Below are positions 1-6,989 of a DNA stretch of 7,085 nt, piece by piece. The translations under genes were made by a program, and so were the position numbers. The notes below the pieces were generated by a model. The model ran no database searches. It was not told where the DNA came from and saw only the letters and a program-made list of their open reading frames with translations. The DNA is from an uncultured Porphyromonadaceae bacterium (GTDB lineage: Bacteria > Bacteroidota > Bacteroidia > Bacteroidales > Muribaculaceae): NCBI GenBank assembly GCA_900551515.1, contig URWH01000097.1, positions 1-7,085 of the forward strand, written 5' to 3'. Numbering within the stretch: the stretch's first letter is position 1; every line of letters starts with the position of its first letter.

Positions 1-36
1 GGACAAGCACATCCCAAAGAATACCTAAAAAAGTAA
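1..36 (+). CDS. possible C-terminal tail of an upstream gene (partial)
   Basis: Reading from base 1, an open frame gives GQAHPKEYLKK and then TAA at 34-36. A lysine-rich end like this is common at protein C-termini. If real, the gene converges on the EF-G paralog, with about 98 bp between the two stops. A second frame (from base 2) also gives a short plausible tail, DKHIPKNT followed by TAA at 26-28, so the frame is not secure. Eleven residues are too few to identify a family, and the DNA may equally be non-coding. Confidence 0.25.
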   Translation, partial: GQAHPKEYLKK

Positions 37-80
37 AGCTACGAGTAGCTGCACATTCATTGCACACTTCTCGTAGCCTT
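25..80 (-). terminator. probable intrinsic terminator of the EF-G paralog
   Basis: Read on the minus strand, downstream of the EF-G paralog's stop, this region forms a hairpin. Its arms are GCTACGAG and CTCGTAGC (plus-strand 38-45 and 70-77, 8 perfect pairs), with a 24-nt loop. The stem is followed on the minus strand by TTTACTTTTTT. The T-tract lies on the minus-strand side only; on the plus strand the hairpin is followed by CTTATCATTT, a much weaker tail. A competing shorter hairpin, AGCTA/TAGCT with loop CTCG, lies at 37-50, directly next to the T-tract, and could be the actual terminator stem. Confidence 0.55.
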
Positions 81-134
81 ATCATTTAGTAGCACAGCCA
101 CTTATAGCCTAAGCCCGGCAGCTTATGACTATAA

Positions 135-2291
135 TTACTCTTCTGTTTGTTTGGATTCGAAGTCTTTTATTAACTTATCCTGCACATCGCTCGGAACCAG
201 TTCGTAACTTGCAAATTTCATAATGAACGAAGCACGGCCTCCGGTAAGCGAACTAAGAGCGGTTGAATAAGAAGACATCTCTTTCAAAGGCACTTTAGCC
301 ACCAGTTTCTCATAACCGTTTTCGCTGCTCATACCCATAATCATGGCACGGCGTCCCTGCAAGTCCCCCATCACATCACCCATCTTGTCCGACGGAACAA
401 ATACTTCCACGTCATAAATGGGTTCTAGAATCTTCGGGCCTGCATTCTTGAACGCTTCGCTGAACGCATTCCGTCCCGCCAGCATAAAGGAGATTTCATT
501 GGAGTCAACCGGATGCATTTTTCCGTCATATACGATGACACGTACATCGCGAGCATACGAACCAGTCAACGGTCCCTGCTCCATACGAGCCATAATACCT
601 TTCAAGATAGCCGGCAGGAAACGGGCATCGATGGCTCCACCAACGATACTGTTAACAAACACCAGCTTTCCACCCCAGTCCAAATCTATAGTCTGCGTAT
701 CACGTACGCTGATTTTATACTCTTGTCCGCCAAAACGATATGTATCCGGTGCCGGCATACCTTCGTAGTACGGTTCGACGATCAGATGAACTTCACCGAA
801 CTGCCCCGCACCACCTGACTGTTTTTTATGGCGGTAGTCGGCACGTGATGCCTTGGTGATCGTTTCGCGATAAGGAATCTTGGGCTCTTCAAAAATGATG
901 GGCAGTTTGTCATTGTTCTCCACACGCCATTTCAGTGTGCGCAGATGGAACTCGCCCTGGCCCGAAAGAATGGTCTGTTTCAGTTCTTTCGACTGCTCTA
1001 CTTCCCATGTCGGATCCTCTTCGTGCATACGTGTCAGGATGCCCGACAGCTTCTCGGCGTCGCTCTCCGTAACGGGGCGAATGGCGCGCTGATATTTGGG
1101 GGCAGGATATTTGATGAAGTCAAATGCATAGTCGCAGCCCTTCTCATCGAGAGTGTTGCCTGTGCGTGCGTCTTTCAGCTTCACGGTGGCGCCGATATCG
1201 CCGGCACACAATTTGTCGACCGGTGTCTTTATCTGTCCGCACACGCAGAAAATCTGTGCGATGCGTTCTTTCGAGTCGCGTGTCACATTGTCAAGATCCA
1301 CGCCGGGTGTCAGCGTTCCCGACATCACTTTGAAGTAGCTCACCTCACCGATGTGCGGCTCAACAGTGGTCTTGAACATAAACAGGCTCAGCGGTCCGTT
1401 GCTGTCGGGTTTCACTTCCTTGCCGGCGGTGTCGACGGGCGCGGGCATATCTTCTACAAACGGCACTACGTTGCCAAGGAATTCCATCATGCGGCGAACA
1501 CCCATATCCTTTGCTGCGCTGACGCAGAACACCGGATATATCGAGCGGTCGATCAAGCCTTTGCGGATGCCTTCGCGCATCTCGTCCTCCGACAGATGTC
1601 CCTGATCGAAGAATTTCTCCATCAGCGTCTCATCGTTCTCGGCTGCTGCCTCCACGAGTGCCTGATGAAGCTCCTGCGCGCGTTCTGCCTCTTCTGCCGG
1701 GATATCTTCAATGGTCGGAACACCGCCGTCGGGTCCCCATGAATATTTCTTCATCAGAAGCACGTCGATCATAGAGTTGAACGACGGACCTGTCGACAGC
1801 GGATACTGTACGAGCACAAGCTTGTTGCCGAACACTTCTTTCATCTGCTCTACAACATTGTCAAAGTCGGCTTTCTCGCCGTCAAGCTGGTTCAGCGCAA
1901 ATATGATAGGTTTCTTTATTGATGATGCGGTGCGGAATATATTCTGTGTGCCAACCTCTACGCCATATTGCGAATTGATCACGATCACACCAGTGTCTGT
2001 GACATTAAGCGCTGTGATGGCATTTCCCACAAAGTCGTCTGCTCCCGGGCAGTCGATCACGTTAAGTTTCTTATTGAGGAATTCGGCATAAAAAATTGTT
2101 GAAAAAACCGAATATCCGTATTCTTTTTCCACCGGGAAATAATCGCTCACCGTATTCTTGGCTTCTACTGTGCCGCGACGTTTTATAACTCCACACTCGT
2201 AAAGCATCGCTTCAGCGAGTGTGGTTTTACCCGAGCCCTTGCTACCGAGAAGAGCTATGTTTTTAATTTCATTGGTTTGATAAACTTTCAT
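135..2291 (-). CDS. fusA2: EF-G paralog, EF-G2/FusA2 type, predicted GTPase-impaired translation factor
   Basis: This 718-residue protein has the full EF-G plan: GTPase domain with G' insert (about 1-290), domain II (about 298-400), III (about 405-470), IV (about 476-605) and V (about 620-700). EF-G moves tRNA and mRNA through the ribosome. The P-loop reads GSKGSGKTT (16-24) instead of AHIDAGKTT. G3 reads DCPGADDF (80-87), so the catalytic His of DTPGHVDF is Ala84. Switch I reads YGYSV (58-62) in place of RGITI. G4 is NQLD (134-137) and G5 is SAAK (258-261). In domain III, ETGQTI-SGMGELH has become ELKQTILSGQGEFH. Domain IV keeps KKQSGGAGQFG (489-499) and the tip histidine (His593 in DGKMHPVDSNE). 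From the literature as I recall it, the B. thetaiotaomicron EF-G2 paralog lacks GTPase activity, supports translation in carbon starvation and depends on the regulator Cur; assigning this gene to that type is my inference. The ATG at 2289-2291 gives a normal EF-G N-terminus; no Shine-Dalgarno is visible. It is monocistronic here and divergent from lon. Confidence 0.9.
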   Translation of the reverse strand: MKVYQTNEIKNIALLGSKGSGKTTLAEAMLYECGVIKRRGTVEAKNTVSDYFPVEKEYGYSVFSTIFYAEFLNKKLNVIDCPGADDFVGNAITALNVTDTGVIVINSQYGVEVGTQNIFRTASSIKKPIIFALNQLDGEKADFDNVVEQMKEVFGNKLVLVQYPLSTGPSFNSMIDVLLMKKYSWGPDGGVPTIEDIPAEEAERAQELHQALVEAAAENDETLMEKFFDQGHLSEDEMREGIRKGLIDRSIYPVFCVSAAKDMGVRRMMEFLGNVVPFVEDMPAPVDTAGKEVKPDSNGPLSLFMFKTTVEPHIGEVSYFKVMSGTLTPGVDLDNVTRDSKERIAQIFCVCGQIKTPVDKLCAGDIGATVKLKDARTGNTLDEKGCDYAFDFIKYPAPKYQRAIRPVTESDAEKLSGILTRMHEEDPTWEVEQSKELKQTILSGQGEFHLRTLKWRVENNDKLPIIFEEPKIPYRETITKASRADYRHKKQSGGAGQFGEVHLIVEPYYEGMPAPDTYRFGGQEYKISVRDTQTIDLDWGGKLVFVNSIVGGAIDARFLPAILKGIMARMEQGPLTGSYARDVRVIVYDGKMHPVDSNEISFMLAGRNAFSEAFKNAGPKILEPIYDVEVFVPSDKMGDVMGDLQGRRAMIMGMSSENGYEKLVAKVPLKEMSSYSTALSSLTGGRASFIMKFASYELVPSDVQDKLIKDFESKQTEE

Positions 2292-2406
2292 GTTATCAGA
2301 TGTTTAGTAATGAATATTGTTTTATCCTGTGTGAAGAAACGGTCGTATGGTCCATTTTTCGGCTGCAAAATATGAATTCTTTTCCATTTTTTTATCATCA
2401 ATAAAT

Positions 2407-2420
2407 ATGTTACACAACAT
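2407..2420. repeat. inverted repeat, possible operator
   Basis: ATGTT-ACAC-AACAT has perfect 5-base arms around a 4-base centre, in the middle of the fusA2/lon gap: 116 bp from the fusA2 start and 138 bp from the lon start. The dyad form would suit a dimeric regulator. In AT-rich DNA a repeat this short can also arise by chance. Confidence 0.25.
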
Positions 2421-2500
2421 CATTTTGTTTTTTTACCATTCCCGACCCCGTTCTCTCTACAGTCTTCACGCCATATGCCATTTCGTAACGCTTTTTTTAC

Positions 2501-2508
2501 TAACTTTG
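2501..2508 (+). promoter_or_regulatory. lon promoter, Bacteroidota -7 element
   Basis: TAACTTTG matches the Bacteroidota sigma -7 consensus TAnnTTTG exactly. It would start transcription near 2515, leaving a leader of about 43 nt before the lon ATG. No clear TTG-type -33 box lies at the usual spacing; TTTC at 2481-2484 is the nearest and is too close. No heat-shock-type element was recognised. Confidence 0.6.
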
Positions 2509-2557
2509 GCATCATTTTTGTTACTACCGCTTCTTCGATAATTGACTTCTTGCCGAA

Positions 2558-4447
2558 ATGAACGATAAAAAAGAACATATTCTCTCGCTCGGACAGATCG
2601 AAATCAACGCAGGTGAAATGGCTCGCGACATCTCTCCCGACAATATCCCCGTCCTCCCGACGCGCGATTTCGTCATGTTCCCGGGCATCACTTTTCCCAT
2701 CTCTCTCGGCCGCGATTTTTCCATCGCTACGGCCGAATATGCCGCTGAACATCACTCCCCGATCGCTATTCTCTGCCAGAAAGATCCCAATGTCGACGTC
2801 CCCGACATCCCCGCCGACCTATATTCCTACGGCGTTGTGGCTCTTGTCCTAAAGGTGCTCGAGATCCCCGATGGCCCCAAGACGGCCATCCTCCATGCCA
2901 TCCGCACGGTTAGCGTCACCGGTCCCGGAAATGCACCCGGAACTGTCTGCGTGAAGTTCATTGATGAGAAGAAACCCGCCGACGACGATAATGAGTTTGT
3001 CGCTCTCGCACAGATCATCCGCCAGACTTCGCTCAACATTCTCAACAAGACAATCGACGGTCCCAGCGATCTCTCGGTCAATCTCGAAAATGTCGAAAAT
3101 CCCGAAACGATCGTCAATCTCGTGGCCACTCACACTCCGGCTCCTCCTCAGTTCAAGCAGAATCTCCTCTCCACTTCCGATCTGAAAAAACGCGGCTTCA
3201 TGCTTCTCGACGAGCTCACCAAAAACGAAGCTATGGTCGAGCTGGCTCACGAAATACATCAGCGCACCAAGCAGAGTCTTTCTGAAAATCAGCGCAATAT
3301 GTTCCTCCAGCAGCAGATGGAGGCAATACGTCAGGAGCTCTATGGCGACGACGACGATGCCGGCACGTTCCGCAAACGCGCCGAATCGGTAGCTTTCCCC
3401 GATGATGTCCGCACGACATTTAATCATGAGGTCGACAAGCTCTCCCGGCTCAACCCGCAGAGCCCCGATTATTCGGTGCAGTATTCCTATCTCGAACTGC
3501 TTCTCGGTCTCCCCTGGAACAAGCTCGACATTCTCAACAACGATCTTTGTAGCGCCGAAGCCACCCTCGATGCCGATCATTACGGACTGGAAAAGGTCAA
3601 GGAACGCATCGTCGAGCAGCTCGCCGTCATGATGCACAACCCCTCGGGCAAATCCCCCATCATCTGTCTCGTCGGCCCTCCCGGTGTCGGCAAGACTTCT
3701 TTAGGCCAGTCGGTGGCCCGTGCCATGGGCCGCAAATATCAGCGCATCTCGCTGGGTGGCGTTCATGACGAGGCTGAGATCCGCGGTCACCGCCGCACTT
3801 ATATAGGTGCCATGCCCGGCCGCATCATCGATGCCATGCGCCGTGCCGGCTCATCCAATCCTTTGATCGTGCTCGACGAAATCGACAAGGTCGGTTCCGA
3901 CGCCAAAAGCGATCCCACTGCAGCATTGCTTGAAGTCCTCGACCCCGAACAGAATTGCCATTTCCACGACAACTATGTCGATGTCGACTACGACCTCTCC
4001 AACGTGATGTTCATCGCCACTGCCAACACGCTTTCTACACTTTCCCGCCCGCTGCTCGACCGCATGGAGATCATTGACATCTCGGGCTATCTCCGCGAGG
4101 AAAAAATCGAAATAGCCACACGCCACATCATCCCTCGCGTGCTCGTCGAAAACGGCTTCAAAAAGTCGGAGATCACTTTCTCGCCCGAAGCTTTAGGCGT
4201 GATCATCGACAATTACACGGCCGAAAGCGGCGTCCGTCAGCTCGAAAAGCAGATCGCTTCAATCATCCGCAAACTCGTAGTCCGCAAGATGAAGCATCAG
4301 CGCATCGTGCGCAACGTCAAGCCATCCCATGTCCGCGAATTCCTTGGTGTCGAGACGCGCTCGCGCGAGTCCTACGAGGGCAACCGTTACGCAGGCGTCG
4401 TCACAGGTCTGGCATGGACTGCCGCCGGGCGAGATCCTCTACATTGA
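2558..4447 (+). CDS. lon: Lon N-terminal part as read: LON, helical and AAA+ domains, no peptidase
   Basis: Translated literally, lon stops at TGA 4445-4447 after 629 residues. The first 624 are good Lon sequence, ending ...[12 protein letters not shown]; the last five, RDPLH, are out of frame. The product would keep the substrate-binding N-domain and all ATPase motifs (Walker A and B, arginine finger, sensor 2) but lack both catalytic residues. It could bind and perhaps unfold substrates without cutting them. This fragment exists only if the frameshift is real. Confidence 0.6.
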   Translation: MNDKKEHILSLGQIEINAGEMARDISPDNIPVLPTRDFVMFPGITFPISLGRDFSIATAEYAAEHHSPIAILCQKDPNVDVPDIPADLYSYGVVALVLKVLEIPDGPKTAILHAIRTVSVTGPGNAPGTVCVKFIDEKKPADDDNEFVALAQIIRQTSLNILNKTIDGPSDLSVNLENVENPETIVNLVATHTPAPPQFKQNLLSTSDLKKRGFMLLDELTKNEAMVELAHEIHQRTKQSLSENQRNMFLQQQMEAIRQELYGDDDDAGTFRKRAESVAFPDDVRTTFNHEVDKLSRLNPQSPDYSVQYSYLELLLGLPWNKLDILNNDLCSAEATLDADHYGLEKVKERIVEQLAVMMHNPSGKSPIICLVGPPGVGKTSLGQSVARAMGRKYQRISLGGVHDEAEIRGHRRTYIGAMPGRIIDAMRRAGSSNPLIVLDEIDKVGSDAKSDPTAALLEVLDPEQNCHFHDNYVDVDYDLSNVMFIATANTLSTLSRPLLDRMEIIDISGYLREEKIEIATRHIIPRVLVENGFKKSEITFSPEALGVIIDNYTAESGVRQLEKQIASIIRKLVVRKMKHQRIVRNVKPSHVREFLGVETRSRESYEGNRYAGVVTGLAWTAAGRDPLH

Positions 4448-4967
4448 GTCGTCACTCGCCCGCGCTAAATCCGAAAAGCTCACCGTCACAGGCAATCTCG
4501 GCGATGTCATGAAGGAATCGGCCGTCATCGCTCTTCAGTATGTCAAGGCTCACGCCGACAGACTGGGCCTTAACCCCGAGATTTTCGACCATTATGCCGT
4601 GCATCTGCACGTGCCCGAAGGCGCCATCCCCAAGGACGGTCCCTCGGCCGGCATCACCATGGTCACCTCTCTCGCTTCCGCTTTCACGCAGCGCAAGGTG
4701 CGCGAGCGCACGGCCATGACAGGCGAGATGACGCTCCGCGGAAAAGTACTCCCCGTAGGCGGCATTAAGGAGAAAATCCTCGCCGCCAAACGCGCAGGCA
4801 TCGACACCATCATCCTCTCTGCCGAAAACCGCAAGGATGTCGAGGATATCGCTCCACGCTACATCGACGGCCTTTCATTCATCTATGTCAGCGACATATC
4901 CGAAGTGCTTGATGCCGCACTCCTCCCCGAACTGGCCGACGATGCCCGTCCCCTCGGGATCTCTTAA
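4329..4967 (+). pseudogene. lon: Lon C-terminal peptidase part, in the +1 frame, without its own credible start
   Basis: The Lon peptidase domain resumes at [10 protein letters not shown] (GAG at 4431) and runs to TAA at 4965-4967, giving 178 residues with both catalytic residues. The only ATG upstream in this frame is at 4329. Using it would add 34 residues that read lon in the wrong frame and look nothing like a protein N-terminus, with no ribosome-binding site. I therefore do not treat it as an independent gene. It is the tail of lon. Confidence 0.75.
4421..4447 (+). other. lon frameshift site
   Basis: The reading is GCC GCC GGG CGA GAT CCT CTA CAT TGA. Lon proteins have a conserved GLAWTxxGGE/D here, so GCC GCC GGC GGC GAG ATC would be expected. 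Loss of two bases (CG) from a GC repeat gives the observed sequence exactly and explains the missing second glycine. A one-base insertion would also shift the frame but leave only one glycine. The short GCC/GGC repeat is a plausible slippage spot for replication or sequencing. Confidence 0.85.
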
Positions 4968-4977
4968 GCCGGCTTAA
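4964..4977. repeat. 14 bp perfect palindrome over the lon stop codon
   Basis: TTAAGCCGGCTTAA is self-complementary over all 14 bases and includes the lon stop TAA (4965-4967). As RNA it could form a TTAAG/CTTAA stem with a CCGG loop, followed by CATTTTTTG, which would be a weak terminator at best. As DNA it could be a dimer binding site. Its right half CGGCTTAA recurs at 5090-5097, before the next gene. Confidence 0.5.
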
Positions 4978-5032
4978 CATTTTTTGTCGAAACGGAAATA
5001 AAGAAATATTTCCTCATTGAGTAAAGTTTCTG

Positions 5033-5040
5033 TAATTTTG
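5033..5040 (+). promoter_or_regulatory. promoter -7 element of the carboxyltransferase gene
   Basis: TAATTTTG fits TAnnTTTG exactly and is followed by C, as in the common extended form. The start of transcription would be near 5047, with a leader of about 54 nt. A weak -33 candidate, TTTC at 5009-5012, lies 20 bases upstream. The element lies in an AT-rich 133 bp gap after lon, so the gene is probably transcribed independently of lon. Confidence 0.6.
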
Positions 5041-5100
5041 CAAGCCAAAACAACATTTGCTTACAACATTATTCCCAGTTTAACTAAATCGGCTTAAATT

Positions 5101-6984
5101 ATGCAGACAAAAAAACTGAAGATCAGAGATCTGACGATGCGCGACGGTCAGCAGTCGCTGTTCGCCACCCGCATGAGCCAGGCTACTATCGATCGCCTTC
5201 TTCCTCTTTACGAGAATGCTGGTTTCTATATAATGGAAGTCTGGGGCGGCGCTATCCCCGACTCCGTAATGCGTTATCTCGATGAATCTCCCTGGAATCG
5301 CCTACGCCGCGCAAGCGAAGCCATGAAGGGCAAATCGCTCCTCTCGGCTCTTTCCCGCGGCCGCAACCTGTTCGGTTATGTTCCCTACCCCAACAGCGTC
5401 CTCGAAGGCTTCTACAAGGAGGCCATCAAAAACGGCCTTAACGTGATGCGTATCTTCGACGCTCTCAACGATATCGACAATATCAAGGACTCCATCCGCA
5501 TGATCAACGACCTCGGCGGTATCGCCGACGGCGCTGTCTGCTACACCGTCGACCCGAAAGATGAAACTCCCGCCGCATCGGGCTTCGGCGCTAAGCTGAA
5601 ATCGCTCTTCGGCTCAAAGCCTAAAGCTCCCGAAAAAATCTTCACCGATGAATATTTCGTAGAGAAAGCCAAAGCAATGGAAGCCCTCGGCGCCAGGATC
5701 ATCACTCTCAAGGATATGGCCGGCCTCGTCACTCCCCTCCGCGCCGCTTCCATCATCTCGCGCCTGAAACAGGAAGTGAAAGTCGATGTCGATTTCCACA
5801 CCCACTGCACTCCCGGCTATGGCCTTGCTTCATCAGTCATGGCCATGATCAACGGCGTCGACATCCTCGACACCAACATCTGGTGGTTTGGCGGCGGCTC
5901 GGCTGCTCCCGCCATTGAGCTCATCTATGTATTCGCCAACCGCCTCGGCATCGAAGTCGATGTCAACATGGAGGCCGTCGGCAAAATCCGCAACGAACTG
6001 CTCAACGCCCGCAAGGAGCTCGCAGCTTTCGATCTGCAGAAAACGATGCCTATCGATTTCGACCCGCTCAACGATCAGCTCCCCCAGAACATCTCCGACC
6101 TCTTCGACAAGGCTATCGCCTGCGCCAAGGCTTCCGACGAACAGGGCCTGCTCGACGCTTGTCACGCCATCGAGGAATATTTCCGCTTCCCCAAGCCCAA
6201 CGAACTTGTCAAGAAAGCCGAAGTCCCCGGCGGTATGTACTCCAACATGGTCGCTCAGCTCAAACAGCTCCAGGCTTCCGAGCTCCTCGACGATGCCATG
6301 CGTCTTATCCCGAAAGTGCGTCGCGATGCCGGTCTGGTTCCGCTCGTCACCCCGACCAGCCAGATCGTCGGCAGCCAGGCTGTCAGCCTCGCCCTCGACC
6401 GTAAGAAAGGCAATGCCGACTATTCCAACGCTTCCAATCAGTTTATCTCTCTGATCAAAGGCGAATACGGCCACACCCCCGTGCCCGTCGACCCCGCTTT
6501 CCGTCAGCAGATCACCGGCGATGCCACCGAGCATCCCTATGATGTCGACTCCTATCGTCAGCCCGAGAATCCCGTACTCGACGATCTCGGCGGCGTGAAG
6601 CTCGCCTCCAACGATGAGGAATATCTCCTCCTGCAGCTCCTTCCCTCCGTAGCCAACGGATTCCTCCGTCGCCGCCGCACCGAAGAATATCAGGCCCGCA
6701 ATGCCGCCTCTGCTGCCGAAAAAGCCAAAGAAGAGGCTAAGCCCGCTAAACCGGTCGAACCCATCACCGGCGAGGTGCTCACTGCTCCGATGGGCGGACG
6801 CATCATCCAGATCAACGTCAAGGACGGTCAGGCTGTCAAAGCCGGCGACATCCTCCTCGTCTACGAGGCTATGAAGATGGAAAACGACGTCACTGCCGAA
6901 AAAGACTGCGTAGTCAAACGCGTCCTCGTTTCGCCCGACGAAATCGTCGGCACCGACGCACCCCTCATCGAATTCGCCGACTGA
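5101..6984 (+). CDS. oadA: biotin-dependent carboxyltransferase: oxaloacetate decarboxylase alpha / pyruvate carboxylase subunit B family
   Basis: This 627-residue protein resembles OadA/PycB: it moves a carboxyl group between a 2-oxoacid (oxaloacetate/pyruvate) and its own biotin. Order: HMGL-like TIM barrel (about 8-290), conserved PYC/OADA domain (about 300-510), Ala/Lys/Glu/Pro linker (about 527-557), biotinyl domain (558-627) with EAMKMEND, biotin on Lys592. Barrel metal ligands fit the family: Asp15 in MRDGQQS, Lys204 in TLKDMAG (the carbamylated lysine) and His233/His235 in HTHC. Two departures are an extra segment of about 27 residues near 153-180 and WWFGGGSAAP at 261-270, where relatives carry the catalytic threonine motif (SGMTSQP or similar). 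The ATG at 5101 gives the usual KKIxxxDxTxRDG-type N-terminus. No beta subunit, gamma subunit or biotin carboxylase gene lies in the window, so the physiological reaction (Na+-pumping decarboxylation, pyruvate carboxylation or another acyl substrate) cannot be fixed. Family is near certain, exact role is not. Confidence 0.85.
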   Translation: MQTKKLKIRDLTMRDGQQSLFATRMSQATIDRLLPLYENAGFYIMEVWGGAIPDSVMRYLDESPWNRLRRASEAMKGKSLLSALSRGRNLFGYVPYPNSVLEGFYKEAIKNGLNVMRIFDALNDIDNIKDSIRMINDLGGIADGAVCYTVDPKDETPAASGFGAKLKSLFGSKPKAPEKIFTDEYFVEKAKAMEALGARIITLKDMAGLVTPLRAASIISRLKQEVKVDVDFHTHCTPGYGLASSVMAMINGVDILDTNIWWFGGGSAAPAIELIYVFANRLGIEVDVNMEAVGKIRNELLNARKELAAFDLQKTMPIDFDPLNDQLPQNISDLFDKAIACAKASDEQGLLDACHAIEEYFRFPKPNELVKKAEVPGGMYSNMVAQLKQLQASELLDDAMRLIPKVRRDAGLVPLVTPTSQIVGSQAVSLALDRKKGNADYSNASNQFISLIKGEYGHTPVPVDPAFRQQITGDATEHPYDVDSYRQPENPVLDDLGGVKLASNDEEYLLLQLLPSVANGFLRRRRTEEYQARNAASAAEKAKEEAKPAKPVEPITGEVLTAPMGGRIIQINVKDGQAVKAGDILLVYEAMKMENDVTAEKDCVVKRVLVSPDEIVGTDAPLIEFAD

Positions 6985-6989
6985 CATCC

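Larger units (their letters stand above)
2292..2557. promoter_or_regulatory. divergent promoter region between fusA2 and lon
   Basis: This is 266 bp of AT-rich DNA between two divergent start codons, and I see no credible gene in it. It holds the lon -7 element at 2501-2508 and a central inverted repeat at 2407-2420. For the minus-strand gene no full TAnnTTTG is present. The nearest candidate is ATATTTTGC on the minus strand (plus-strand 2365-2373), one base short of the consensus spacing, so the fusA2 promoter is not located with confidence and may need an activator. Confidence 0.6.
2558..4967 (+). pseudogene. lon: ATP-dependent protease Lon (LonA), interrupted by a frameshift
   Basis: Lon is a cytoplasmic hexameric AAA+ protease that unfolds and degrades damaged and short-lived regulatory proteins. 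Joining the two frames gives about 802-803 residues, the normal LonA length. The order is normal: N-terminal LON domain from [12 protein letters not shown] (about 30-230), a helical linker with [13 protein letters not shown] (from 245), AAA+ domain with Walker A GPPGVGKT (373-380), Walker B LIVLDEID (436-443), arginine finger in LLDRME (Arg502), sensor 2 GVRQLE (Arg560), then the peptidase domain. The peptidase dyad is intact: Ser in DGPSAG (codon 4644-4646) and Lys as the second K of GGIKEK (codon 4773-4775), 43 residues apart as in E. coli. The frame breaks at about 4427-4431, just as the peptidase domain begins. It looks like a single indel in an otherwise well-kept gene, so a recent mutation or a sequencing/assembly error fits better than old decay. 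The ATG at 2558 has no Shine-Dalgarno. Confidence 0.88.

Noticed and set aside
945..1742. 265-codon open frame on the plus strand, antisense to the EF-G paralog
   Set aside because: It lies wholly inside a gene with every EF-G domain recognisable. Its protein is rich in C, H and L with no family resemblance, and it reads as a codon-bias shadow.
2365..2373. Minus-strand ATATTTTGC as the fusA2 promoter
   Set aside because: It is one base short of the TAnnTTTG spacing and has no -33 partner, so it is mentioned only as a candidate and not listed as a promoter.
2347..2541. 64-codon open frame in the fusA2/lon gap, hydrophobic and Phe/Leu/Ser-rich
   Set aside because: Its hydrophobic look comes from T-rich promoter DNA. 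It overlaps the lon promoter element, has no ribosome-binding site and ends just before the lon start. A small membrane peptide cannot be excluded but nothing supports it.
2420..2755. 111-codon open frame on the minus strand across the lon start
   Set aside because: It overlaps the well-supported lon N-terminus and the promoter; charged low-complexity composition and no known domain.
2849..3637. 262-codon open frame on the minus strand, antisense to lon
   Set aside because: It lies inside the conserved Lon N-domain and helical linker; no recognisable domain or start signal, so it is a shadow frame.
4427..4435. Programmed +1 frameshift as the normal way to make Lon
   Set aside because: No stop codon or rare-codon arrest sits directly at the shift, no stimulatory structure or internal Shine-Dalgarno is evident, and programmed shifting is not a known feature of lon. 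A two-base deletion restores the conserved GG precisely.
5833..6987. 384-codon open frame on the minus strand, antisense to oadA
   Set aside because: Long, but composed of G/D/E/V/F-rich low-information sequence typical of the antisense of GC-rich, C-ending codons. No motif, no promoter, and it covers the conserved biotinyl domain of the sense gene.
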